Source of the DNA: Sphingomonas anseongensis
Lineage (GTDB): Bacteria > Pseudomonadota > Alphaproteobacteria > Sphingomonadales > Sphingomonadaceae
NCBI RefSeq assembly: GCF_023516495.1
Contig: NZ_JAMGBC010000001.1
Span: 620,001 to 684,000 of the forward strand
DNA length: 64,000 bases
Reading direction: 5' to 3'
The translations under genes were made by a program, and so were the position numbers. Positions 7,812 to 16,285 of this stretch are shown piece after piece. Under the pieces are notes generated by a model, which saw nothing but the letters and a program-made list of their open reading frames with translations, searched no databases and was not told where the DNA came from. Each line of letters starts with the position of its first letter. Positions within the stretch are counted from its first letter, which is position 1.

Positions 7812-8915
7812 ATGGACGAGCGCATCATGTGGCCCTCGCGCGCCGCCGCCTGGCTGGCGCAGAACCGGCACGAGCTGATGATCGGCGCCGCCGCGGCCGT
7901 CGCTGCGGTCGCGCTGATGCTCGTCCTTCGCGAAATCGGCCGCCAGATCGCCGCCAGGGACCCACATTGCCGCACCTGGCGCTCGGTGATCGGGCGCGTG
8001 TTCGCCAGGACCAGCATCGTATTCATGGTCGTCGCCGCGCTCGACGTGCTCGCCAGCTACTCAGAGCCGCCGGAGCGGATCGCTCGCCTGATCGATGTCG
8101 CGTTCATCATCGTCGCGGCGTTGCAGGCGGCGGTGTGGGCGCGCGAGCTGGTAATGGGAATTCTCGCTCAGAAGGCGGGCGACGAACCGGGGGAGACCTC
8201 TCTCGACAACGCCCGAGCGGTGATCCGCGTGCTCGTCAGCGTCGCATTGTTCGCGATCGCGGTGATTGTCATCCTCGACAATCTGGGCGTGAACGTCACC
8301 GCGCTTGTCGCCGGGCTCGGCATCGGCGGAATCGCAATCGGCCTCGCGGCGCAGGGAATCTTCTCCGACCTGTTCGCCGCGCTTTCGATCCTCTTCGACA
8401 AGCCATTCCGTCGCGGCGACACCATCAGCTTCGGTAACAGCGTCGGAACCGTCGAAAGGATCGGGCTGAAGACGACGAGGCTTCGCGCCCTGAGCGGTGA
8501 ACAGCTGGTGATGGCCAACACCAAGCTTCTCGATCAGGAAATCCGCAACCTGGCCGAGGGGCAGAGCCGCCGCACCAGCCTCAATTTCGGAATCACTTAC
8601 CAGACGCCGACCGAGAAGCTGGAGGCGATTCCGGACCTCGCGCGCCAGGCGGTGGAGAGCCGCCGGGGCTGTGCCTTCGTCCGCTGCGCGATGACGGGCT
8701 TCGGGCCGTCCAGCCTCGACCACGAGCTGCTGTTCGATGTCACGACGGTGGACCCCAACGTCCTCGCAGCTGATCGAACCGCGATCATGATGCACATCCT
8801 TCGCGAGTTTGCGGAGCGAAAGATCGACTTCGCCTATCCGACGCAGACGACCTTCACGGCCGCGCCCGACGGGAAGATGATCATGCCCTATGCGGCCGCT
8901 CCGGCGCGCCGCTGA
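7812..8915 (+). CDS. Small-conductance mechanosensitive channel, MscS family
   Basis: A 367-residue membrane protein with about four N-terminal hydrophobic helices followed by the MscS pore helix and beta domain (ALVAGLGIGGIAIGLAAQGI, then DLFAALSILFDKPFRRGDTI). MscS channels open on membrane tension and release solutes during hypo-osmotic shock. The start at 7812 lies 34 bases after topIB. The stop TGA overlaps the maoC start (TGATG), so the two are translationally coupled. Confidence 0.92.
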   Translation: MDERIMWPSRAAAWLAQNRHELMIGAAAAVAAVALMLVLREIGRQIAARDPHCRTWRSVIGRVFARTSIVFMVVAALDVLASYSEPPERIARLIDVAFIIVAALQAAVWARELVMGILAQKAGDEPGETSLDNARAVIRVLVSVALFAIAVIVILDNLGVNVTALVAGLGIGGIAIGLAAQGIFSDLFAALSILFDKPFRRGDTISFGNSVGTVERIGLKTTRLRALSGEQLVMANTKLLDQEIRNLAEGQSRRTSLNFGITYQTPTEKLEAIPDLARQAVESRRGCAFVRCAMTGFGPSSLDHELLFDVTTVDPNVLAADRTAIMMHILREFAERKIDFAYPTQTTFTAAPDGKMIMPYAAAPARR

Positions 8916-9370
8916 TGCCCGTCGCAACGATTGACGAAATTCGCGGCCGCACCGGGCAGGAGATTGGCGTTTCGTCCTGGCTGACGATCGACCAGGAGCG
9001 GATCTCCGCCTTCGCCGACGCGACCGAGGACCGGCAGTTCATCCACGTCGATCCGCAGGCTGCCGCGCAGACACCGTTCGGCGGCACCATCGCGCACGGC
9101 TTCCTCAGCCTGTCGCTGCTATCGCGAATGGCTGCCGAGGTGATCCTGGTCCCGGACAGCACGCGAATGATCGTAAACTACGGACTCGACCGGGTTCGGT
9201 TCTTGGCGCCGGTCCGATCCCGCAAGCGGGTCCGGGGCCGCTTCACCCTGGACTGCGTAGAGGACAAAGCGGCGGGACAAATTCTTTTACGCCACCTCGT
9301 GACTGTCGAGATAGAAGATGAGGACAAGCCAGCACTATCGGCCGTGTGGCTGACCTTGCTGTTCACCTGA
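8915..9370 (+). CDS. MaoC-like (R)-specific enoyl-CoA hydratase
   Basis: A 151-residue hot-dog-fold protein with the hydratase-2 catalytic motif: Asp39 and His44 in [11 protein letters not shown], followed by FGGTIAHGF. Family members hydrate trans-2-enoyl-CoA to (R)-3-hydroxyacyl-CoA. In PHA producers this can feed beta-oxidation intermediates into PHA. Its ATG overlaps the mscS stop, and the thiolase gene follows 11 bases later, so the pair looks co-expressed. The PHA genes elsewhere in the window make a PHA link plausible but unproven. Confidence 0.88.
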   Translation: MPVATIDEIRGRTGQEIGVSSWLTIDQERISAFADATEDRQFIHVDPQAAAQTPFGGTIAHGFLSLSLLSRMAAEVILVPDSTRMIVNYGLDRVRFLAPVRSRKRVRGRFTLDCVEDKAAGQILLRHLVTVEIEDEDKPALSAVWLTLLFT

Positions 9371-9381
9371 AGGAGAGCCGA

Positions 9382-10560
9382 ATGGCCCGCGACGCAGTCA
9401 TCGTTTCCACCGCCCGGACTCCGATCGGAAAGGCGTATCGCGGCGCGTTCAACGCCACCCCTTCCCCAACGCTCGCAGCGCACCCGATCCGAGCCGCGGT
9501 TGAACGTGCGAAGATCGACCCGGCGGAGGTCGACGACTGCATCATGGGCGCGGCGCTCCAGCAGGGCGTCCAGACTACCATCGGACGGACTGCGGGGCTT
9601 CGCGCCGGACTACCCGTCACGGTCGCCGGAATGTCGATAGACCGCCAGTGCTCGTCCGGACTGATGGCGATAGCCACCGGCGCCAAGCAGATCATCGTCG
9701 ACCGGATGGACGTGATCGTCACCGGCGGAGTCGAATCCATCTCCCTCGTCCAGACGGGCGAGTTGCGCGTCGGCCCCGATCCCGAGCTGCTGGCAATGCA
9801 CAACGGCGTCTACATGCCGATGATCGACACCGCCGAAGTGGTCGGCGAACGCTATTCGATCAGCCGTGAGCGGTGCGACGAATATGCCCTTCGCTCGCAG
9901 CAGCGGACCGCCAAGGCGCAAGCCGAGGGCAGGTTCGACGACGAGATCATATCCGTCAGCGCAAGGATGGGCGTCAAGGACAAGGAGACCGGCGAGGTCT
10001 CGATGCGCGACATCACAATCGACAAGGACGAGGGCAACCGTCCCGAGACGACGCTGGAGGGGCTTCAGCAGCTCGAGCCCGTGCGCGGGCCAGGCAAGCA
10101 GATCACCGCCGGAAACGCGAGCCAGCTTTCGGACGGTGCGTCCGCGTGCGTCCTTATGGAAGCCGAGCTCGCGGCGAAACGCGGGCTCGAACCGCTGGGC
10201 CGCTATGTCGGCATGGCGGTCGCCGGCACAGAACCGGACGAGATGGGTATCGGCCCGGTCTTCGCCGTTCCCAAGCTGCTCGGCCGCTTCGGCCTGAGCG
10301 TCGACGACATCGGGCTCTGGGAGCTCAACGAGGCCTTCGCCGTCCAGGTGCTCTATTGCCAGGAGAAGCTTGGAATCCCCGATGACCGGCTGAACGTGGA
10401 CGGCGGCGCCATCTCGATCGGACATCCCTACGGAATGTCGGGCGCGAGGATGGCCGGCCACGCGCTGATCGAGGGCAAGCGCCGCGGAGTGAAGCACGTC
10501 GTCGTCACGATGTGCGTTGGCGGCGGGATGGGCGCCGCCGGCCTGTTCGAGATCTTGTAG
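9382..10560 (+). CDS. Acetyl-CoA acyltransferase (thiolase)
   Basis: A 392-residue type II thiolase, standard length for the family, starting at ATG 9382 behind AAGGAGAG. The three catalytic residues are at textbook positions: Cys90 in DRQCSSG, His348 in IGHPYGMSG and Cys378 in CVGGGMG, with the acidic active-site segment ELNEAFAVQ. It either cleaves 3-ketoacyl-CoA in beta-oxidation or condenses acetyl-CoA. The sequence does not separate FadA-like from PhaA-like function. It is the last gene of the topIB-mscS-maoC run. Confidence 0.93.
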   Translation: MARDAVIVSTARTPIGKAYRGAFNATPSPTLAAHPIRAAVERAKIDPAEVDDCIMGAALQQGVQTTIGRTAGLRAGLPVTVAGMSIDRQCSSGLMAIATGAKQIIVDRMDVIVTGGVESISLVQTGELRVGPDPELLAMHNGVYMPMIDTAEVVGERYSISRERCDEYALRSQQRTAKAQAEGRFDDEIISVSARMGVKDKETGEVSMRDITIDKDEGNRPETTLEGLQQLEPVRGPGKQITAGNASQLSDGASACVLMEAELAAKRGLEPLGRYVGMAVAGTEPDEMGIGPVFAVPKLLGRFGLSVDDIGLWELNEAFAVQVLYCQEKLGIPDDRLNVDGGAISIGHPYGMSGARMAGHALIEGKRRGVKHVVVTMCVGGGMGAAGLFEIL

Positions 10561-10566
10561 TGGGCT

Positions 10567-11274
10567 TCAGTTAGCGGAGACGATCCGCCCGCTTCCGAAG
10601 TGCGAGCTGCGCATGCTCTTCGGATTGCCCACGTAACGCAGGCTCCCCGAACCGAACATCTGGGCGTCGAGCTTGCCCGTCGCGCGGACGATGGCGTCGC
10701 CGCTTCCGAACACACCTGCGGAAACGTCGGTTGCAAGGAGGTCGGCGAGACGCGCCCGGCCCGAGCCCATCAGCGCCAGATCGAGCTGCTGCGTGCGGCC
10801 GTTTGCCTGGATGTCGCCGGAGCCGTGCAGGCTGAGCTTCAGGCTGGAGCTGTTGACGTCGTGGATGACGACGTTCCCGCTGCCCACCGTCTTGAACTCG
10901 TCGAGCCTGGGCGTGGTGATCCAGACGCGGATCGGGCCGCGCATCCGGTAGGAACCACGGCTTTCAAACTTGAGCGTCCCGCCCACCACCCGGCTGCTGA
11001 GAAGCGGCAGGATGTTGTCGTCGGCGGCAATGACGACCGAGCGAGTCGGGCCGAAACGGACGTCCACGTCTTCCGACCCAAGCGTTTCCACGCGGCGGAA
11101 GTCTCCGACGTCCCGCCTCTGCTGGACCACGTGTCCGCTGCCCTGGACAATCGGCCGGTGATCGACGGTGACGGTCGTCCAGCTCTCGGCAAGCACCCCC
11201 GACGTGGGAACGATCAGTGCCGTCGAAACAAGAGCGGCGGCGGCGATAATGAGGACGGTTTGGTGACGCGACAT
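10567..11274 (-). CDS. GIN-domain (DUF2807) exported protein
   Basis: A 235-residue protein with a signal peptide (IIAAAALVSTALI..., cleavage around residue 29) and a right-handed beta-helix repeat typical of DUF2807: recurring LHGSGDI, LMGSGRA, VFGSGDA, MFGSGSL and HFGSGRI blocks. These proteins are periplasmic or surface-exposed with unknown function. The promoter is overlaid by two TACATTTGTA operators, suggesting inducible repression by a BlaI/CopY-type regulator. The gene is convergent with thiolase, and a good SD (GAAGGAGG) precedes the ATG. Confidence 0.88.
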   Translation of the reverse strand: MSRHQTVLIIAAAALVSTALIVPTSGVLAESWTTVTVDHRPIVQGSGHVVQQRRDVGDFRRVETLGSEDVDVRFGPTRSVVIAADDNILPLLSSRVVGGTLKFESRGSYRMRGPIRVWITTPRLDEFKTVGSGNVVIHDVNSSSLKLSLHGSGDIQANGRTQQLDLALMGSGRARLADLLATDVSAGVFGSGDAIVRATGKLDAQMFGSGSLRYVGNPKSMRSSHFGSGRIVSAN

Positions 11275-11292
11275 GGTTGCCTCCTTCAGTCG

Positions 11293-11318
11293 CTACATTT
11301 GTAGCGCTACATTTGTAG
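11293..11318. promoter_or_regulatory. Tandem BlaI/CopY-like operators (TACA-N2-TGTA x2)
   Basis: CTACATTTGTAG occurs twice, at 11293-11304 and 11307-11318, a 14-bp repeat period. Each copy contains TACATTTGTA, which matches the CopY cop-box pattern TACANNTGTA and the TACA/TGTA half-sites of BlaI/MecI. They overlie the probable promoter of the GIN-domain gene. No BlaI/CopY or M56 peptidase gene is in the window. Confidence 0.65.
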
Positions 11319-11325
11319 AGTACAA
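11298..11325 (-). promoter_or_regulatory. Probable sigma70-type promoter of GIN-domain gene
   Basis: On the minus strand, a -35 TTGTAC (11325..11320) and a -10 TACAAA (11303..11298) are 16 bases apart. The -10 lies inside one operator copy and the spacer inside the other, so a bound repressor would block RNA polymerase. The ATG is about 24 bases downstream of the -10. Confidence 0.45.
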
Positions 11326-11365
11326 GCCCTTTTTCGACGAACGGCGGAAATGCTATTCGCCGGGA

Positions 11366-11971
11366 ATGCCCGCGGTCGAACTGATTGCCCTGGCGTCAAC
11401 GGTCAGCCTCCTGGCCGGCTGGCGGCTGTATCTGGTCACATTCGCGACGGGGTTGGCGATGAAGCTGGGCTGGATCGCCCTGCCCGACCAGCTCAGCGCT
11501 CTCGACGTTCTCGCGAACAACTGGATCATCGGAGTCGCGGCTGTTGGTGCGCTGGCCGAGTTCTTCGCCGACAAGATCGCCTGGGTCGACAGTGCCTGGG
11601 ACGCCGTCCACAGCGTCGTCCGCCCCATCGGCGGCGCATTGCTGTCGATGGCGATCATTGATGGCGCCGACCCTGCCTGGCAGCTGGGAAGCCTGCTCCT
11701 GGGCGGCGGCGCGGCCTTCCTTGCCCATGCCGGCAAGGCCGGCGCCCGCACCCTGGTCAATGCGAGCCCGGAGCCCTTCTCCAATGTCGCGGTGTCCACC
11801 GCCGAAGATGTCGCCACCGGCGGGCTGCTTGCCCTGGCGATTGCCAACCCTGTCGCCGCGGTTCTGATTGCCGCGATCTTGGTGCTGCTGTCGCTGTGGC
11901 TCGTGTGGAAGGCCCGCGCCTTCCTCAAGCGGATTCTGCCCCCTCCCCCACGGCGCAAGTCCGCCCGTTGA
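11366..11971 (+). CDS. DUF4126 integral membrane protein
   Basis: A 201-residue protein starting at ATG 11366 (MPAVELIALASTVSLL). An in-frame upstream extension would read through the operator region and lacks coding character. It has about four to five hydrophobic helices, glycine-rich loops (GSLLLGGGAAFLAHAGKAG) and a basic tail (PPPPRRKSAR). The layout matches DUF4126 proteins, whose function is not known. It is divergent from the GIN-domain gene. Confidence 0.82.
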   Translation: MPAVELIALASTVSLLAGWRLYLVTFATGLAMKLGWIALPDQLSALDVLANNWIIGVAAVGALAEFFADKIAWVDSAWDAVHSVVRPIGGALLSMAIIDGADPAWQLGSLLLGGGAAFLAHAGKAGARTLVNASPEPFSNVAVSTAEDVATGGLLALAIANPVAAVLIAAILVLLSLWLVWKARAFLKRILPPPPRRKSAR

Positions 11972-11975
11972 ACCG

Positions 11976-11991
11976 CACGCCCTCCGGCGTG
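11976..11991 (+). terminator. Hairpin after DUF4126 gene
   Basis: CACGCC-CTCC-GGCGTG forms a 6-bp hairpin with a 4-base loop (extendable by a G-U pair) just after the DUF4126 stop, followed by TTGT. The U-tract is poor, so it may only weakly terminate. Confidence 0.35.
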
Positions 11992-12019
11992 TTGTCACTG
12001 AAAAGGAGGAGAGCGGACA

Positions 12020-12271
12020 ATGCCGGTTTCGGAAAAGCCGTTGGTCGAAAGAGTGGCGCGGGTTCTCGCGGGCGCTGCGCTCAGCAGCAATGCGGAAGGC
12101 AGCGACCCGTCGGCCGGGGACAAGATCGACCTCGCCTGGCGCGAGCATGTGAACCAGGCAGAGGCAGTGCTCCACACGATGCGTGAGCCCGACGAAGCCA
12201 TGGCTGCCGCCGGGGACGTGGAGACGTGGCGAGCGATGGTCGCCGCCGCGATCGCGCAAAAGGTCGATTGA
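12020..12271 (+). CDS. Small hypothetical helical protein
   Basis: An 83-residue soluble protein starting at ATG 12020 behind a strong SD (AAAGGAGGAGA). The composition is helical and Ala/Glu-rich, with the segment DKIDLAWREHVNQAEAVLHTMREPDE. It has no signal or membrane segment. It sits between DUF4126 and an MFS gene on the same strand. I do not recognise the family. Confidence 0.65.
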   Translation: MPVSEKPLVERVARVLAGAALSSNAEGSDPSAGDKIDLAWREHVNQAEAVLHTMREPDEAMAAAGDVETWRAMVAAAIAQKVD

Positions 12272-12288
12272 TGCGCTAAGGCCGTCGG

Positions 12289-13674
12289 ATGCGGCGCCCT
12301 TCCCCGACATGGACGCTCGTCATGTCGGTCTGTGCGTCCTCACTGTCCTTCATCGACGGCTCGGTCCTCAATGTCGCCCTCCCCGCGATGCGGGAAAGCC
12401 TTGATGCGAGCGCCGCCCAGATCCAATGGGTGGTGAACGGCTTCACGCTCCCACTCGCAGCCCTGATCCTCCTCGGCGGAGCGCTCGGCGATCACCAGGG
12501 TCGCAGGCGCTGGCTGGTCATCGGCACCATCCTGTTCGGCCTGGCATCCGTCCTTTGCGCTGTCAGCCGCTCGCTCGAGCTTCTCCTCGTCGGCCGGGCG
12601 CTCCAGGGAGTCGCTGCCGCGCTGCTGCTTCCCAACAGCCTCGCCTTGCTCAACAGCGCCTATGAAGGCGAAGCGCGCGGCCGTGCGGTCGGCATCTGGG
12701 CCGCCGCCGGCGCAATCAGCGCTGCGATAGCTCCGCTGATCGGCGGCTGGCTGGTGGACCATGTCGGCTGGCCGAGCATTTTCTACATCAACATTCCGTT
12801 CGCGGCGGCTTCGGTCGCCGTGGCGCTCTGGAAAGTGCCGGAATCGAAAGACCGGCAGAAGGTGCCGATCGATTTCCCCGGGGCCGTGCTTGCCACTCTC
12901 GGTTTGGGCGCCCTCGCCTACGGCCTCACCTTATGGTCTTCGCATCGCAGCTTCTCGCCGCTTGTGGGCGCGTCGATCGCGGCCGGCATCGTCATTCTGG
13001 TCGTCTTCATGCTCATCGAGCGCCGGGCGGGTGAGAAGGCCATGATCCCGCTCCGCTATTTCGGCGACTGGTGCTTCTCGTCGCTCAACCTCACCACCTT
13101 CCTTCTCTACGGCACCTTCGGATCCTGCCTGCTTCTCCTGCCCTACGTGCTGATCTCCGCAGGCGGCTATTCGCCCGTCGCCGCCGGAATGTCGTTGCTG
13201 CCCTTGTCGATCCTAATGGGGCTCGGCTCGCCCCTGATGGGCAAGCTCGCCACGCGCTTTGGCCCGCGCGTGCCACTGACGGTCGGCCCGCTGGTGGTCG
13301 CGGCCGGATTCCTGCTCGCGACGCGGGTCGCTTCGGACCAGGTTTATTGGACGAACGTCTTCCCTGCTGTCACGCTAATCGCCCTGGGAATGTCGATTCT
13401 CGTTGCCCCGCTGACGAGCACCGTCCTCGTTTCCGTCGATCCGAAGCACACCGGGATGGTTTCCGGTTTCAACAGCGCCTTGTCGCGCGCCGGCGGCCTG
13501 TTCGGAGTGTCGCTGCTCGGTGCCGTGCTCGCGGAAAACGGCAAGGCGCTCCTGGCCCCTTATTCGGTGGCAATGATCATCGGGGCGGTGATCGCAGCCC
13601 TGTCGGGCCTCGTATCCTTCATAGGGCTTCGCCACACTTCGACCAGCAAGCAACGCAAGGCGGCGCCCACCTAA
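12289..13674 (+). CDS. MFS transporter, DHA2 (EmrB/QacA-like) family
   Basis: A 461-residue membrane protein with about 14 hydrophobic helices. It has the DHA2-type features: the motif SFIDGSVLNVALPAMRESL in helix 1, WVVNGFTL in helix 2, motif A-like GALGDHQGRRRWL and motif C-like AAAGAISAAIAPLIGGWLVD. Members are proton-driven drug or solute exporters. No membrane-fusion partner gene is adjacent, so substrate and efflux architecture are unknown. Its TAA stop overlaps the TAG of the convergent PHA depolymerase gene. Confidence 0.9.
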   Translation: MRRPSPTWTLVMSVCASSLSFIDGSVLNVALPAMRESLDASAAQIQWVVNGFTLPLAALILLGGALGDHQGRRRWLVIGTILFGLASVLCAVSRSLELLLVGRALQGVAAALLLPNSLALLNSAYEGEARGRAVGIWAAAGAISAAIAPLIGGWLVDHVGWPSIFYINIPFAAASVAVALWKVPESKDRQKVPIDFPGAVLATLGLGALAYGLTLWSSHRSFSPLVGASIAAGIVILVVFMLIERRAGEKAMIPLRYFGDWCFSSLNLTTFLLYGTFGSCLLLLPYVLISAGGYSPVAAGMSLLPLSILMGLGSPLMGKLATRFGPRVPLTVGPLVVAAGFLLATRVASDQVYWTNVFPAVTLIALGMSILVAPLTSTVLVSVDPKHTGMVSGFNSALSRAGGLFGVSLLGAVLAENGKALLAPYSVAMIIGAVIAALSGLVSFIGLRHTSTSKQRKAAPT

Positions 13675-14900
13675 TCGCTGGCGGCGATCCAGTCCTCGAC
13701 GACGGGGGCGATGATCTCGCGCCACTTGCCGCCGTTGAAGATTCCGTAATGGCCGACATTCGGCGCGAGGAAGTATTTCTTCGCCGACGCCTTGAGCTTG
13801 GTCGCGAGGCCCAGCGCCGCCTTGGTCTGGCCGATTCCGGAAATATCGTCGCGCTCGCCTTCGATGGCGAGAAGCGCGGTGTCGGTAATCGCCGCCGGAT
13901 CGACCTTGCGGCCGCGGTGAGTCATCTTGCCGCGCGGAAGCAGGTGCCGCTTGAAGACAACGTCGACCGTCTGCAGGTAGAATTCCTCGGTCATGTCGCA
14001 GACCGACCGGTATTCGTCATAGAAGGCGCGGGTCGCGTCGGCATGCTCGTCGTCGCCGACCACCAGATGCTTGAACATCTCCCAGTGGCTGACGAGATGG
14101 TCGCCAAGGTTCATCGCCATGAAGCCGGCGAGCTGAAGGAAGCCCGGATAGACCTTTCGGCCGGTACCAGGATAGATCGCAGGGACCGTGGCTATCACGT
14201 TGTTCTGGAACCAGTTCAGCGGCCGCTGGATCGCTAGCGTGTTGACCGGCGTCGGAGCTTTGCGCGTGTCGACCGGCCCACCCATCATTGTGAGCGTCTT
14301 GGGCCGCCACGGGTTCTTGTCGGCGTTCATCAGCGCGGTTGCGGCAAATGCGGGCACAGAGGGCTGGCAGACGGCGATCACATGCGGCCGCTCGCCGGTC
14401 GCCTCGCCGATCGTCTCCAGGAACTCGATCAGGTAGTCGACATAATCGTCGAGGTCGAAGCTGCCTTCACTGAGCGGCACCATCTTCGCGTCGCGCCAGT
14501 CGGTCACGTAGACGTCGTGCCCGGGAAGCATCCGCTCGACGGTGCCGCGAAGCAGCGTCGCATAATGGCCCGACATCGGGGCGACGATGAGGAGCCTCGG
14601 GCCGGTGTCGACGCCTTCCCGGACGAAGCGCTTGAGCTGCCCGAAAGGCTTGCGCAGAACGATCTCTTCGCGAACCGCGACCTGTTTCTTGCCGATCTTG
14701 ACCGCCTTCAGCCCGAACTCAGGCTTGCCGTGCGGTGCGGTCGCGTTGGCGAAGACCTCGAGGCTCGCAGCAATCAGCGGGCTGGCGCTTGCGTAGGCCA
14801 TGGGATTTGCCGGATTGGTGAGCCACCCGGCCCCAAAGCCCGCAAGCTTGCTTGCGCCCGCGAGGAAGGAGCGCTGCACTTCATAAGCATCATAGAGCAT
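13671..14900 (-). CDS. phaZ: Intracellular polyhydroxyalkanoate depolymerase
   Basis: A 409-residue protein starting at ATG 14900 (MLYDAYEVQRSFLAGASKLA), the usual N-terminus of intracellular PhaZ. The nucleophile is the cysteine in VIAVCQPSVPA (Cys178), as in PhaZ1 of Cupriavidus, followed by a C-terminal NVGHYGIFNG segment carrying the catalytic His. It mobilises stored PHA to hydroxyacyl units inside the cell. phaR and a PhaC-like gene lie about 5 kb away. An upstream in-frame extension would reach 14981 but lacks conserved character. Confidence 0.93.
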   Translation of the reverse strand: MLYDAYEVQRSFLAGASKLAGFGAGWLTNPANPMAYASASPLIAASLEVFANATAPHGKPEFGLKAVKIGKKQVAVREEIVLRKPFGQLKRFVREGVDTGPRLLIVAPMSGHYATLLRGTVERMLPGHDVYVTDWRDAKMVPLSEGSFDLDDYVDYLIEFLETIGEATGERPHVIAVCQPSVPAFAATALMNADKNPWRPKTLTMMGGPVDTRKAPTPVNTLAIQRPLNWFQNNVIATVPAIYPGTGRKVYPGFLQLAGFMAMNLGDHLVSHWEMFKHLVVGDDEHADATRAFYDEYRSVCDMTEEFYLQTVDVVFKRHLLPRGKMTHRGRKVDPAAITDTALLAIEGERDDISGIGQTKAALGLATKLKASAKKYFLAPNVGHYGIFNGGKWREIIAPVVEDWIAASD

Positions 14901-15118
14901 TGGCTCTGATGTGGCCCCTCTTTCGCACCTGCGCAAGGAATTGGTGCGCTGCGGCGAAGTTATCCCCAGTCGATGTCTCACCCCGCGTCAGCAGGGCGCG
15001 AAGCCTCCAGCACTAACTTACGTTAGGTATGCACCGATGCCATTGAGAAATAAACCTCTTCAACTGGAAGGTGGGGCCGCTCGGGGCGAACCGCCGGCCG
15101 ACTTGGAGATGAGCCTCC
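14901..15118. other. Divergent intergenic region phaZ / acyltransferase
   Basis: A 218-base gap with no gene I can support. It holds an imperfect 14-base dyad, CTAAC-TTAC-GTTAG, at 15013-15026 that could be a regulator site. No clear -35/-10 pair could be assigned. Confidence 0.4.
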
Positions 15119-16183
15119 GTGTCGTTCGAGAGCCTGCCGCGTCAGCGCGAGCAGAACCACTTCAACTTGATACGGATGATTGCGGCAAGCTCGGTGATCA
15201 TATCTCATTCGGGGAACCTGTCTCTGTCCTGGGACACCCCCGACCCGCTTTACAGCCTGATCGGCATCGATCTTGGAGCGACGGCCGTCCTCGCCTTCTT
15301 CGCGATCTCCGGATATTTCATTTCGCTCAGTTTCGAACGCCGTACGTCCAATTCCGCTTTCCTGCTCGCGAGGGTGACGCGGATTATTCCGGCCCTTCTT
15401 GTGGTCTCGCTCGCCTGCGCATTCCTTATCGGACCGCTGTTCACCGACCACCCGCTCGGTGCCTATTTCTCCGACGAAAGCGTGTGGCTGTACCCCCTCA
15501 AGAACATCTCGCTTGTCGGCATCTTGTACGCAATCGGACTGCCCGGCGTGTTCATGCACAACCCCACTCCCAACATCGTCAACGGGCCGCTGTGGACGCT
15601 GCTCTTCGAAGGTGCGTGCTACGCGGGCCTGTTCTTGATCGGCGTGCTGGGATTGCTTCGGCGCGAACGGTTCGCCGTAATCGTCCTCGCCTGGGCTCCG
15701 GCCTATCTCATCATCCGTTATGGGCCGTGGCCGCAGTTCAGGTATTTTGCCGTTTTCAGCCTGCCGTTCGTCGTCGGTGTAGCTTTCTACCTGTTCCGTG
15801 CCTCGGGTATCCGCAACGGTCGTGTCGCGCTGGTCCTGTTCGCTACTGCGTTCGCATTGATCGTGACCGGCCATGGCGTTCAGGAACTGTGGTCGGTTGC
15901 GGTTGCCTATTGCGTTCTCTGGCTTGGCTTTGCCCGCGCGCCCGCTCTCCTCGCTTACAACAAGCTCGGGGACTATTCATACGGCACCTACATCTGGGGT
16001 TTTCCCGTCGGCCAGGTCCTCGCCGCGCTCATCCCGGGAATCGGCGTCGCCGCGATGATCGCGCTTTCGCTTCCACTGGGCGTGCTGTGTGGCGCACTTT
16101 CATGGTTCTGCGTGGAGCGCCCGGCTCTCAAGCTGAGAAACCTCGGCGACTCGCCTCACCGGCAAGCAGCTACCACGGCCTGA
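15119..16183 (+). CDS. Membrane acyltransferase, acyltransferase-3 family
   Basis: A 354-residue integral membrane protein with about ten hydrophobic helices, starting at GTG 15119 behind GGAG. The N-terminal HFNLIRMIAASSVIISHSGN carries the family's motif with the catalytic-type histidine in helix 1, and FFAISGYFISLSFERR follows in helix 2. The C-terminal part has SYGTYIWGFP, also characteristic. Family members O-acylate sugars of LPS, exopolysaccharide or glycolipids. It stands alone between phaZ and an ABC transporter, so its target is unknown. Confidence 0.9.
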   Translation: MSFESLPRQREQNHFNLIRMIAASSVIISHSGNLSLSWDTPDPLYSLIGIDLGATAVLAFFAISGYFISLSFERRTSNSAFLLARVTRIIPALLVVSLACAFLIGPLFTDHPLGAYFSDESVWLYPLKNISLVGILYAIGLPGVFMHNPTPNIVNGPLWTLLFEGACYAGLFLIGVLGLLRRERFAVIVLAWAPAYLIIRYGPWPQFRYFAVFSLPFVVGVAFYLFRASGIRNGRVALVLFATAFALIVTGHGVQELWSVAVAYCVLWLGFARAPALLAYNKLGDYSYGTYIWGFPVGQVLAALIPGIGVAAMIALSLPLGVLCGALSWFCVERPALKLRNLGDSPHRQAATTA

Positions 16184-16285
16184 CTGCGTGACGCCCGTCC
16201 CCGAATCGACCCACTCCCTCGCGCAAATCTTCATCCGGCGAACGGCTCGTTGAGAGCTTGGAGCGCGGCTGCTAGGCGGTAGCGA

